NCBI GenBank assembly: GCA_944326675.1 | Contig: CALVET010000020.1 | Location: 1-43,068 of the forward strand | DNA length: 43,068 nt | DNA from: Candidatus Gastranaerophilales bacterium | Lineage (GTDB): Bacteria > Cyanobacteriota > Vampirovibrionia > Gastranaerophilales > Gastranaerophilaceae | Reading direction: 5' to 3' | Shown here: positions 17,805-25,603 of the stretch, in pieces | How the letters are laid out: the number at the start of each line of letters is the position of its first letter | Numbering within the stretch: position 1 is the first letter of the stretch | Program-made: the position numbers and the translations under genes | The notes under the pieces: generated by a model | What the model saw: the letters and a program-made list of their open reading frames with translations, nothing else | Database searches by the model: none | Told to the model about the DNA's origin: nothing

Positions 17805-19448
17805 TTGAAAAACAAAAACAAAAAACTTGTAATTTTAATGCTGTCACTTTTAATTGCGTTTGATTTTGCGCAAGTTATGGCTATTGAAGAAAATGTTCCA
17901 AAAGACAATATAAAGCCAAAATTCAGCTGGTTTAAATTTAAAAAAGATAAAAATAATTCAACTAAAGAAGAAAATAAAGATACTCAAAAAGGCGCTTCAA
18001 AAGATAAAAAAACTAAAATCAAAAAAACAAAAAATAAAAAAGTCAGAGTTGAAGATATAACTCTTCCGCCTGTATTGGAAGGTAGACCTAAAACTCCTTT
18101 TAATCAGCTTTCTATAATGACAATTGATGATTGTGTTGATTATGCACTAAATCATAACCCTAATTTATATGTTTCAAGTGAAAGAATAAAAGCAGCTAAG
18201 GCAGGAATAGGGCAAGCAAGAAGTAATTATGCACCTAAGTTAACGGGCAGAGTAAGTTATAATCATAACAATAACAACGGCACAAGAATAGTTAACTCTC
18301 AAGAAAATTCAGTTGGTTTTAATGTTGGAATTTCTGAAATGATTTGGGATTTTGGAAAAACAACAGCCAGAATTAACATGGCAAAATATGACACTCAATC
18401 AGCACAATTTGATTATGATTTTGATGTTTTAGCCGTTGTATATGATGTTAAGATAAATTATTATAAAGTGCTTTGTGCTTTAGCTAATTTAGATATTTAT
18501 GAGCAAAATGTTAGAATACAAACTCTTAACTATGAAAGAACAAAGGCAATGTTTGATGAGGGTTTGAAATCAAAAATTGATGTTGTTAATGCGCAAGTGA
18601 ATTTAACTGATGCCAAAATACAACTAGTTGAAGGACAAAACAATCTTCAAACTTCAATTATTGCTCTTAAAAATTCAATGTATTATCAGGAAGATGAACC
18701 GTTTGTTGTTAAAAACACCGAAAACTTCAGCTTTTTAAAAGCAGATTATAAGAAAAAAATTGAAAGTTTAACTACAATTAAACCTTCAGGTGAAGGAATT
18801 AAAAAGACTCCCGACGGGCTTATTATGTTAACTTCAGGAATTGAGCATAAAGACATTATTCAAAATTTTGAATTTCATCCTTTAACTTTATCAAAACAAG
18901 AAGCTGTTAATCAGGCTCTTGAATTGCGTCCTGATTTAAAATCAAATGAAATGCTTGCAATGGTTCAGCAAGAATCCTTGAAAGCAATTAAAAGACAATA
19001 TGCGCCTGAGATAACAGGTGATTTAACTTGGGGTTATACAAAAAGCGAATCAACATATTCAAGCCCTTTGCAATTGGGTGCAAGTATAGGTCTTGGTTCA
19101 ATTAATCCTTATTCAATCCATTATCAGGTTAAAGAGGGAGAAAGCTATTTAGATATTGCCTTGCAAAATATTAATGTTGCAAAATCCGATATATATTGGG
19201 AAGTTCAGACAAATTACGTTAATATGCGTCAATTGGAGAGAAAAATTCCTTTAATGAATTTAAAAGTTAAAGCAACTTTGGAAAATTTTGAATTGGCAGA
19301 CGGCAGATATAGTGTTGGCTTAAATAATTATGTAGAACTTCAAGATGCACTGGCTAACTACAACAATTCGCAGTTGAATTTTGTTGAGGCTGTGTTTAAT
19401 TATAATGTAGCAAGAGAAACCTTATTAAAATCAATGGGGGTTAAATGA
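17805..19448 (+). CDS. tolC: TolC-family outer-membrane efflux protein
   Basis: About 547 residues. TTG at 17805 is preferred to the ATG at 17757: GGAGAG lies six bases before it, and the product then begins M-K-N-K-N-K-K-L-V-I-L-M-L-S-L-L-I-A-F, a good signal peptide. After the signal comes an unusual lysine-rich linker (about residues 30-85), then two OEP repeats typical of TolC: D-C-V-D-Y-A-L-x-H-N-P-N-L with the first coiled hairpin, and Q-A-L-E-L-R-P-D-L with the second (to the C-terminus). Three copies form the channel through the outer membrane. Its stop overlaps the adaptor ATG (ATGA), the first link in a four-gene MacAB-type efflux operon. Confidence 0.9.
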   Translation: MKNKNKKLVILMLSLLIAFDFAQVMAIEENVPKDNIKPKFSWFKFKKDKNNSTKEENKDTQKGASKDKKTKIKKTKNKKVRVEDITLPPVLEGRPKTPFNQLSIMTIDDCVDYALNHNPNLYVSSERIKAAKAGIGQARSNYAPKLTGRVSYNHNNNNGTRIVNSQENSVGFNVGISEMIWDFGKTTARINMAKYDTQSAQFDYDFDVLAVVYDVKINYYKVLCALANLDIYEQNVRIQTLNYERTKAMFDEGLKSKIDVVNAQVNLTDAKIQLVEGQNNLQTSIIALKNSMYYQEDEPFVVKNTENFSFLKADYKKKIESLTTIKPSGEGIKKTPDGLIMLTSGIEHKDIIQNFEFHPLTLSKQEAVNQALELRPDLKSNEMLAMVQQESLKAIKRQYAPEITGDLTWGYTKSESTYSSPLQLGASIGLGSINPYSIHYQVKEGESYLDIALQNINVAKSDIYWEVQTNYVNMRQLERKIPLMNLKVKATLENFELADGRYSVGLNNYVELQDALANYNNSQLNFVEAVFNYNVARETLLKSMGVK

Positions 19449-20593
19449 ACAAGCGAAATATAATAATAATTTCTATAGCGGCAATTTTAGTAATTATATC
19501 GGCATTTATATTTATTAAAAAAGGTTCTGTGAAATATATAACAAAACCAATTGCAAAAGATACAATAACTCAATATGTTGAAGCTTCAGGAACAATTAAA
19601 CCAATTAACACCATTGAAGTTGGTACGCAAGTTTCAGGAACGGTTGCAAAAATATATGTTGATTATAATTCAACTGTTAAACAAGGGCAATTATTGGCTG
19701 AACTGGACCCAAGCTTATTTCAAGCCAATGTTGATCAGTCAAGCGCAAAGTTAAATAATGCAAAAGCAAGCCTTGCAAAAGCAAAGGCTACTTTGGCATA
19801 TAAGAAAAATAACTATCAAAGGTATAAACATCTTTATGAAAAAAATTACGTATCAAAAGATGACGTTGAATTGGCATTATCAAATTACCTGCAAGCGCAA
19901 GCCGATGTTACCGCGACACAAGCAGAAGTCAGCGCCGCAAGCGCTTCTTTAGAAAATAATTTAACTAACTTGAGATATTCAAAAATAACTTCTCCTGTTG
20001 ATGGAACGGTTATTTCAAGGGCGGTTGACGTAGGTCAAACAGTGGCTGCAAGCTTCAACACTCCGACATTATTTGAAGTAGCGAAGGACTTAACAAAAAT
20101 GCAGATTGAAACTAGTGTTTCAGAAGCTGATATAGGTAAAATTAAAGTAGGTCAGCATGCTCAATATACGCTTGACGGATATCAGGATAAAATTTTTGAA
20201 GGTGAAGTTACCCAAGTAAGACTTGCTTCAACAACCACAAATAACGTTGTAACTTATACTGTTATTGTATCTGTAGATAATGCAGACGGTTTTGCAATTC
20301 CCGGCATGAGCGCAAATGTTTCGATTATTGTCGGTAAAGCTCAAGATGTATTATGTGTCGATAATAAAGCACTAAAATTCACACCGCCGGATAATGAACA
20401 AAAATATGATAAACAAGGAATTTGGATTTTAGAAAAACAAGGACCAAAAAGATATAATATTGAGCTTGGTTTATCAGATGAAAATAAAACTCAAATTATT
20501 TCTAACGAAATAAAAGAAGGCGATAAGGTAATTATAAGCTCAATTGGCGACAAGGTTAAAAAACAAACTAAATCAATGAGAAGAATGATATAA
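19445..20593 (+). CDS. macA: Periplasmic adaptor (membrane fusion) protein, MacA-like
   Basis: A 382-residue adaptor anchored by one N-terminal membrane helix (about 4-24). Domain order: first half of the lipoyl domain (G-T-V-A-K-I-Y-V-D-Y-N-S-T-V-K-Q-G), a helical hairpin of about 100 residues (A-K-A-S-L-A-K-A-K and A-Q-A-D-V-T-A-T-Q-A), the second lipoyl half (I-T-S-P-V-D-G-T-V), then the beta-barrel and membrane-proximal domains. Such proteins bridge the inner-membrane ABC transporter to TolC. It overlaps tolC by 4 bases and is 2 bases from the ATPase gene, so all are co-translated. Confidence 0.92.
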   Translation: MNKRNIIIISIAAILVIISAFIFIKKGSVKYITKPIAKDTITQYVEASGTIKPINTIEVGTQVSGTVAKIYVDYNSTVKQGQLLAELDPSLFQANVDQSSAKLNNAKASLAKAKATLAYKKNNYQRYKHLYEKNYVSKDDVELALSNYLQAQADVTATQAEVSAASASLENNLTNLRYSKITSPVDGTVISRAVDVGQTVAASFNTPTLFEVAKDLTKMQIETSVSEADIGKIKVGQHAQYTLDGYQDKIFEGEVTQVRLASTTTNNVVTYTVIVSVDNADGFAIPGMSANVSIIVGKAQDVLCVDNKALKFTPPDNEQKYDKQGIWILEKQGPKRYNIELGLSDENKTQIISNEIKEGDKVIISSIGDKVKKQTKSMRRMI

Positions 20594-20595
20594 GT

Positions 20596-21312
20596 ATGGC
20601 ATTAATTGAAGTTAAAAATGCAGTAAGAACTTATCAAATGGGAGATGAAACATTTTATGCTTTGCATGATGTTTCCTTTTCCATTGAAGAGGGTGAATTT
20701 GTTGCAATCATGGGTACATCAGGTTCAGGTAAATCAACCTGTATGAATATGCTTGGAACTCTTGATAGACCTACATCAGGACAATATCATCTTGACGGAT
20801 TGGATGTATTTTCTCTAAACAGTGATGAATTGTCTGATATTAGAAATAATAAAATCGGCTTTGTTTTCCAAGGTTTTAATCTGATTTCAAGAACTTCTGC
20901 CATTGATAACGTGTGTTTACCTATGATATATAAGGGAATTCCTGAAGAAGAAAGATATAAAAGAGCAAGAGAGGCTTTAAAAATTGTAGGACTAGATAAA
21001 AAAGAAAATAACATGCCTTCTCAAATGTCAGGCGGTCAACAACAAAGGGTTGCTATTGCAAGAGCAATAGTTAATGACGCACCGTTGATTTTAGCGGATG
21101 AACCGACAGGAAATCTTGACACTAAAACAAGCATTGATGTTATGGAGTTTTTTGTTAACCTTAATAAAAACCTCGGTAAAACCGTTGTATTGGTTACCCA
21201 CGAACCTGATATAGCTGAATATACCAAAAGAATTCTTAAATTTAAAGATGGCAGAATAGTATCTGACATGTTAAAAGATGAATGGATGAAACATAGAAGT
21301 AGAGAAACCTAG
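20596..21312 (+). CDS. macB: ABC transporter ATPase, MacB/LolD type
   Basis: A 238-residue nucleotide-binding protein. Seen: Walker A G40-T-S-G-S-G-K-S-T48, Q-loop F-V-F-Q-G-F-N-L, signature M-S-G-G-Q-Q-Q-R-V-A-I-A-R-A, Walker B L-I-L-A-D-E-P-T-G-N-L-D and the switch histidine in V-T-H-E-P-D. The F-Q-G-F-N-L and D-E-P-T-G-N-L-D blocks are typical of the MacB/LolD/FtsE group. In E. coli MacB this domain is fused to the permease; here it is separate, as in YknY/YknZ systems. It powers the downstream permease by ATP-driven conformational coupling. Confidence 0.93.
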   Translation: MALIEVKNAVRTYQMGDETFYALHDVSFSIEEGEFVAIMGTSGSGKSTCMNMLGTLDRPTSGQYHLDGLDVFSLNSDELSDIRNNKIGFVFQGFNLISRTSAIDNVCLPMIYKGIPEEERYKRAREALKIVGLDKKENNMPSQMSGGQQQRVAIARAIVNDAPLILADEPTGNLDTKTSIDVMEFFVNLNKNLGKTVVLVTHEPDIAEYTKRILKFKDGRIVSDMLKDEWMKHRSRET

Positions 21313-21314
21313 AA

Positions 21315-22541
21315 ATGATTGATTTTAAATCTACGCTATCCATAGCTCTAAATTCTCTAAAAGTTAATAAAATGCGCTCGGCTCTGACATCTTTAGGGAT
21401 AATTATCGGTGTCGGTGCGGTTATCATTATGCTTGCTATAGGTTCAGGCGCAAATAAGCAAGTTCAGGAAAACATGGAATCTATGGGTTCAAACCTTTTA
21501 ACAATCCGTTCGGCAACAGCCAAAACAGGCGGCGTTTCTATGGGTATGGGCACAAAACCGACTTTGAGCGTAAAAGATTCTGAAGCTATTCAAAAACAAG
21601 CAAGAGGAATTGAAGCGGTTGCGCCATTGATGAGTTCATCTAAGCAAGTTATGTATGGAAATCAAAACTGGCAAACTCAAATTTATGGCGTTACAACTCC
21701 ATATCTATACGTAAAAAATTATGAAATTAATATGGGTAGACCCTTTACTAAAGAAGATGACAGAAGTGCTGCTAAGGTTGCTTTAATCGGTTCAACCGTT
21801 GAAAAAGAATTGTTTGGAGATGTTAATTCAATTGGTAAAACTCTAAGAATTGGAAATGTCCCTTTTAAAGTTATAGGAACTCTTAAATCCAAGGGTCAAA
21901 TGGGGCCGATGGATCAGGATGATATTATTTTTATTCCTTTAACAACAGCTCAAAGGAAGATTTTTGGTACAGATTTTCCGGGGTCTGTTAATCAAATTAT
22001 TGTGAAAGCTTCATCTATTGAAGATGCTGAAATTGCACAGCAGGATATAGAAGAAATTTTAAGAAGACGTCATAACCTCGGTAAATTAAAGGAAAATGAT
22101 TTTGAAATAAGAAACAGCGCCGAATTTCAAGAAAAAATGAAATCGACTGTTCAAACTTTTGCTATTTTATTGGCGTCCATTGCTTCTGTTTCTTTGGTTG
22201 TAGGTGGAATCGGTATCATGAATATCATGCTTGTATCTGTAACGGAACGAACAAAAGAAATAGGCATTAGAATGGCCATAGGCGCAAGAGCGCAAGATAT
22301 CAGAATGCAATTTTTGATTGAAGCTTTGGTTTTATCTTTAATAGGGGGGTTAATCGGAGTTATTGCAGGTATTATAATTGCTCTCTTAATCGGAGTGTTG
22401 TTCGAAACAGCAATTGTTATTTCAATTGCGCCGATATTATTGTCTTTTGGTTTTTCGGGGCTTGTCGGAATAGGGTTTGGTTATTATCCTGCTTATAAGG
22501 CGTCATTATTGAACCCTATTGATGCGCTAAGGTATGAATAG
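21315..22541 (+). CDS. macB: ABC transporter permease, MacB type (FtsX domain)
   Basis: A 408-residue permease. Topology is as in MacB: a first membrane helix after R-S-A-L-T-S-L-G-I-I-I-G-V-G-A-V-I (about 21-45), a large periplasmic MacB_PCD domain (about 50-275), then three C-terminal FtsX helices with the hallmark M-N-I-M-L-V-S-V-T-E-R-T-K-E-I-G-I-R (about 301-318) and the end Y-Y-P-A-Y-K-A-S-L-L-N-P-I-D-A-L-R-Y-E. It would push substrate from periplasm into the MacA-TolC conduit. The substrate is unknown; MacAB systems export macrolides, peptides, haem precursors or lipopeptides. It is the last gene of the operon and is followed by a repeat island. Confidence 0.93.
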   Translation: MIDFKSTLSIALNSLKVNKMRSALTSLGIIIGVGAVIIMLAIGSGANKQVQENMESMGSNLLTIRSATAKTGGVSMGMGTKPTLSVKDSEAIQKQARGIEAVAPLMSSSKQVMYGNQNWQTQIYGVTTPYLYVKNYEINMGRPFTKEDDRSAAKVALIGSTVEKELFGDVNSIGKTLRIGNVPFKVIGTLKSKGQMGPMDQDDIIFIPLTTAQRKIFGTDFPGSVNQIIVKASSIEDAEIAQQDIEEILRRRHNLGKLKENDFEIRNSAEFQEKMKSTVQTFAILLASIASVSLVVGGIGIMNIMLVSVTERTKEIGIRMAIGARAQDIRMQFLIEALVLSLIGGLIGVIAGIIIALLIGVLFETAIVISIAPILLSFGFSGLVGIGFGYYPAYKASLLNPIDALRYE

Positions 22542-22591
22542 GGTGTATAGGGTTATATAAAAAGAATTAGAGCTAAAAAGGTATTTAGTAT

Positions 22592-23022
22592 ATTTTTGCT
22601 GTGCGCTTGCGCAAATTCTTACGTCGCTGTAGTCCAGTGTCGCAATAGCCCACCAAGCTCCACGCTTGCTGTGCAATTGCTCACATTCTTCTGCCTTTTT
22701 CGCTTTCGCTAAGTTGAGTGTGGCTATTGCTTTTTTCCGCCTGTGGGTATCTCGACTCTGTTCGGCCAAAGACGCCTCACAGTCTCGATATCCTACGCCA
22801 GCTATCAATAGTTACGACCAAAACTCATCGTTTTGGTCTTCACTCTGGCTTACGCTTTCAAGCTTCAAAAGGTCTGCTCCTGAGGGACTTGCGTCCCACG
22901 TCGCTTTAGTCCAGTGTCGGGCTGTCTGTCAAAACTCAACGTTTTGACATCACGCCCTCACATCCTTGCGCCTTTTTCGCTCTCGCTAAGTCCGTCGGAC
23001 TAAAGCTCAAGCTTCAAAAGGT
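22592..23022. repeat. GC-rich mosaic of degenerate direct and inverted repeats
   Basis: About 430 bases of roughly half GC in a 30% GC window. Direct repeats: 22621-22642 and 22898-22919 (21/22 identical); 22693-22713 and 22970-22990 (20/21); 22596-22620 and 22666-22690 (21/25); 22858-22873 and 23007-23022 (16/16). Hairpins with five-base loops: 22816-22838 (9-bp arms) and 22928-22948 (8-bp arms), sharing core CAAAACTCA/ACGTTTTG. A 9-bp inverted repeat pairs 22642-22650 with 22722-22730. Open frames on both strands exist, but none has a ribosome site or a protein-like composition. The right edge runs into the 3' end of the methionine-gamma-lyase-like gene. It looks like a dispersed intergenic repeat family; only this copy is visible. 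Confidence 0.75.
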
Positions 23023-24259
23023 TTTCTACTATGCCTTTTAGGGCAATTTTAACGTGAAAATAACTTAATCCGCCCTGCATATATATTGCCCAAGGCTCTC
23101 TTGTGGGGCCGTCTGCTGATAATTCAATGGTTGAACCTTCAATAAAACTTCCTCCTGCCATTAAAAGATTGCAATCATACCCGGGAACCGTATCGGGGAT
23201 TGGCGTTAAATAACTCTCAACAGGTGAATATCTTTGTACCATAGCGCAAAATGCCTGCTGTTCTTTTTCGTTGTTAAATTGAATGGTTTGAATAATATCC
23301 GTTCTTTTTGTTTCTGAGGATGGAAAAGTCGTAAATCCCATATCCTCAAAAACTTTTGCAGCTAAAATTGCACCTTTATGAGCATTTGAAGTAATAGAAG
23401 GCGCCATAAAAAATCCTTGGAGCATAATTCTTGTTTGATTGTGCATAGCACCGCCTTCGGCACCAATTCCGGGGGCAGTTAATCTTCTTGCAGCCATATC
23501 AACATATTTTTTCTTGCCTGCAATATAACCCCCTGCTTCAACGATGCCGCCGCCCGGGTTTTTGATTAAGCTTCCTGCAATTAAATCTGCGCCGACTTCG
23601 GTTGGTTCTTGTTTTTCAATAAATTCGCCATAACAATTATCAACAAAACAACATATTTCAGGGTTTTTAGCTTTGACAATTTTAATTATTTTTTCAATAT
23701 CAGCTATAGTTAAAGGTTTTCTTAGAGAATATCCTCTTGAACGCTGAATTAAAACCATTTTGGTATCAGGTAAAAGATATTTTTCAATATTTTCATAATC
23801 TACATCCAGCCCGTCTTTTAGGGGAATTTCAGAATATTTAACTCCATGACCCATTAGGCTTGTATCAAAATCGTCGCAATTTTCTCTTGAACCTATAATC
23901 TGCTGCATGGTGTCATAGGGTTCACCAGCAATAGAAACCAGCCTATCGCCATATCTTAAAACGCCAAATAAAGCGCAAGCTATAGTGTGAGAGCCTGAAA
24001 CAAAATGAGGTCTTACAATTGCAGCTTCTGTTTTAAAAGTGTCTGCAAAAACCTTATCTAAGGCTTCTCGCCCCATATCATCGTGCCCGTAACCTGTTAC
24101 TGTGTAAAAATGTTCTTCGCCGATTTTATTATTATAAAAAGCGTCTAAAACCTTTTTTTGATTGTATTCTGTTATTTCATCAATATATTCAAAAATATCT
24201 TTAATTGAATTTTGTGCATTTTCAACTATTTCATTTGCTTTTAATTTTAAATCTTCCAT
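23000..24259 (-). CDS. Methionine gamma-lyase family protein (aluminium-resistance-like PLP enzyme)
   Basis: A 419-residue fold-type I PLP enzyme. Seen: the PLP-binding region with D207 in F-V-D-N-C-Y-G-E-F, the probable Schiff-base lysine K233 in A-G-S-L-I-K-N-P-G-G-G, and the family block P-H-F-V-S-G-S-H-T-I (84-93) with G-Y-G-H-D-D-M-G-R (57-65). Homologues are often called aluminium resistance protein or YnbB; a C-S lyase activity is presumed from the family and not shown for this group. A ribosome site AAGGA precedes the ATG. The last codons (N-L-L-K-L-E-L) are encoded by a repeat that also occurs in the adjacent GC-rich island. Confidence 0.9.
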   Translation of the reverse strand: MEDLKLKANEIVENAQNSIKDIFEYIDEITEYNQKKVLDAFYNNKIGEEHFYTVTGYGHDDMGREALDKVFADTFKTEAAIVRPHFVSGSHTIACALFGVLRYGDRLVSIAGEPYDTMQQIIGSRENCDDFDTSLMGHGVKYSEIPLKDGLDVDYENIEKYLLPDTKMVLIQRSRGYSLRKPLTIADIEKIIKIVKAKNPEICCFVDNCYGEFIEKQEPTEVGADLIAGSLIKNPGGGIVEAGGYIAGKKKYVDMAARRLTAPGIGAEGGAMHNQTRIMLQGFFMAPSITSNAHKGAILAAKVFEDMGFTTFPSSETKRTDIIQTIQFNNEKEQQAFCAMVQRYSPVESYLTPIPDTVPGYDCNLLMAGGSFIEGSTIELSADGPTREPWAIYMQGGLSYFHVKIALKGIVENLLKLEL

Positions 24260-24301
24260 TGCCTTATTCCTTTTTGATAAGACAATTTTAGCATTAAAAA
24301 A

Positions 24302-25102
24302 TTATCTAACATAATAAATCAAATTGTTTTTAGCAAATTCGCTTTGCGCTAATTTGTTAAGTGCACGTTTTTCGATTTGTCTTATACATTCTTTAGTTAC
24401 GCCATAAGAATTTCCTATTTCTTCAAGAGTCTTTTTGTTTTTATCTTCAAGGCCAAAGCGCAAAACTATGACATTTTTTTCTTTTTCTTTCAGACTTTCT
24501 AGTGCTTTTTTAATATCTTTTTTAAGTTCTTTATCAATAACGTCGCGCTCAACATTTTGTTTTTCGTCTTCTATTATTTCGTTAAGTGTCAATTCTTTAT
24601 TTTCGGTTAATTTTACGCCTGATTCAATTGAAAGAGCTCTGGTATAAGCGTTTAAAAATGTATCAATTTTTTCTTCGGTTAAATTTAATTTTTTTGCAAC
24701 ATCTTTTTTAGATACTTCTCTATTTTCTTTTTGCTCCATTTGTTGTTTTGTTTTTTTGTAGCGAGACAATGTTTCTTGAACATATACAGGGATATTATAA
24801 GCATAAGTTTGTTCTGAAATTGCTTTAAACATCGCTTGTTTAATCCACCAAGAAGCATAAGTTGCAAATTTAAAACCTAATGAGGGGTTGAATTTTTCAA
24901 TTGCAACCACAAGTCCGAATATACCTTCTTGAATTAAATCAGAGTTAGATAAAGAGCTTGATTGAATTGATTTTTGAGCGATTTTTTGAATAAGAGGAAT
25001 ATTTTTTTCAATTAATTGATTTCTTGCCCAAACATCATTTTGTTTTGCTTTTAAAATTAATTCCGTTTCAGAAAATTCATAGTTATTTTTAAAATTTTGC
25101 AT
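24302..25102 (-). CDS. RpoD-like sigma factor (group 2/3 sigma-70)
   Basis: About 266 residues from ATG 25102, chosen because AAAGGGG lies 11 bases upstream; the frame stays open to 25159 but that start lacks a site. Region 2 spans about 25-95, with D-L-I-Q-E-G-I-F-G-L and Y-A-S-W-W-I-K-Q-A-M (82-91), the -10 recognition helix. Region 3 follows, and region 4 ends in T-L-E-E-I-G-N-S-Y-G-V-T-K-E-C-I-R-Q-I-E, the -35 helix-turn-helix. Region 1.1 and the non-conserved region of a primary RpoD are missing, so this is an alternative sigma. Trigger unknown. The 500-base gap upstream carries a long palindrome that might control it. Confidence 0.9.
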   Translation of the reverse strand: MQNFKNNYEFSETELILKAKQNDVWARNQLIEKNIPLIQKIAQKSIQSSSLSNSDLIQEGIFGLVVAIEKFNPSLGFKFATYASWWIKQAMFKAISEQTYAYNIPVYVQETLSRYKKTKQQMEQKENREVSKKDVAKKLNLTEEKIDTFLNAYTRALSIESGVKLTENKELTLNEIIEDEKQNVERDVIDKELKKDIKKALESLKEKEKNVIVLRFGLEDKNKKTLEEIGNSYGVTKECIRQIEKRALNKLAQSEFAKNNLIYYVR

Positions 25103-25249
25103 GATAAATACCCCTTTGCAACACAAAGAAACTACACTAATAAATCTTAGTCTAACCATTAAATAAATTTTCTACGCCGACAAATTTAAAATAAGATATA
25201 AACTTTATATACTTAATATATCATTTAAAATCATGTTTTTCAAGAGGTT

Positions 25250-25308
25250 TATTAAGACATGTTAAGTTTAAGTTCATTTTTTAAGGGCTTTCTTAACATG
25301 TCTTAATA
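25250..25308. repeat. Perfect 17-bp inverted repeat upstream of the sigma factor gene
   Basis: Arms 25250-25266 and 25292-25308 (core TTAAGACATGTTAAG) are perfect reverse complements separated by 25 bases. Each arm also holds the palindrome ACATGT. There is no T-run, so a two-site operator is more likely than a terminator. It sits about 150 bases upstream of the sigma gene start and about 66 bases upstream of the rightward TATAAT at 25374. Confidence 0.75.
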
Positions 25309-25373
25309 TATATAAAAGCTTGCATTTGAAGTATTTTGAAAGATTATATTAAGAAATGTAACAAGAAATCAGC

Positions 25374-25490
25374 TATAATGCAATTCTATAAGATATATAT
25401 ACTTTATATATATAAGAGAGAAAGTAAAACAAACGAGGATAAACCGATAATCTAAAATCTCCCCTTTCAGAAGCTGAAAGGGCTTTTTAT
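25374..25490 (+). ncRNA. Putative small RNA or attenuator leader ahead of the kor operon
   Basis: A TATAAT (25374-25379) predicts a start near 25386. About 75 bases on lies a terminator: CCCTTTCAG (25462-25470), loop AAG, CTGAAAGGG (25474-25482), then CTTTTT. No open frame with a start codon lies between. The product would be a transcript of about 100 bases, or a leader that stops before korA (start 25604). No known riboswitch core was recognised. The remaining bases of this 500-base gap hold only AT-rich sequence. Confidence 0.5.
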
Positions 25491-25603
25491 TGCTTAAAAT
25501 CGGCATATATCCCTTTTAAAAATAAAAATTTCTTGAAGTAACCTTGGTTTTGTAGTATTTTTAAAGTGTATACAGTTTACAAAATAAGGGTTAAGGATTA
25601 ATT

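Noticed and set aside
22527..22947. Open frames on both strands of the GC-rich island (22527-22808 minus, 22666-22947 and 22718-22909 plus)
   Set aside because: They overlap one another, have no ribosome sites, have cysteine/serine-rich translations of no recognisable fold, and are explained by the repeat structure.
24302..25159. Longer start for the sigma factor at 25159
   Set aside because: The extra 19 residues have no ribosome site, while ATG 25102 has AAAGGGG at the right distance.
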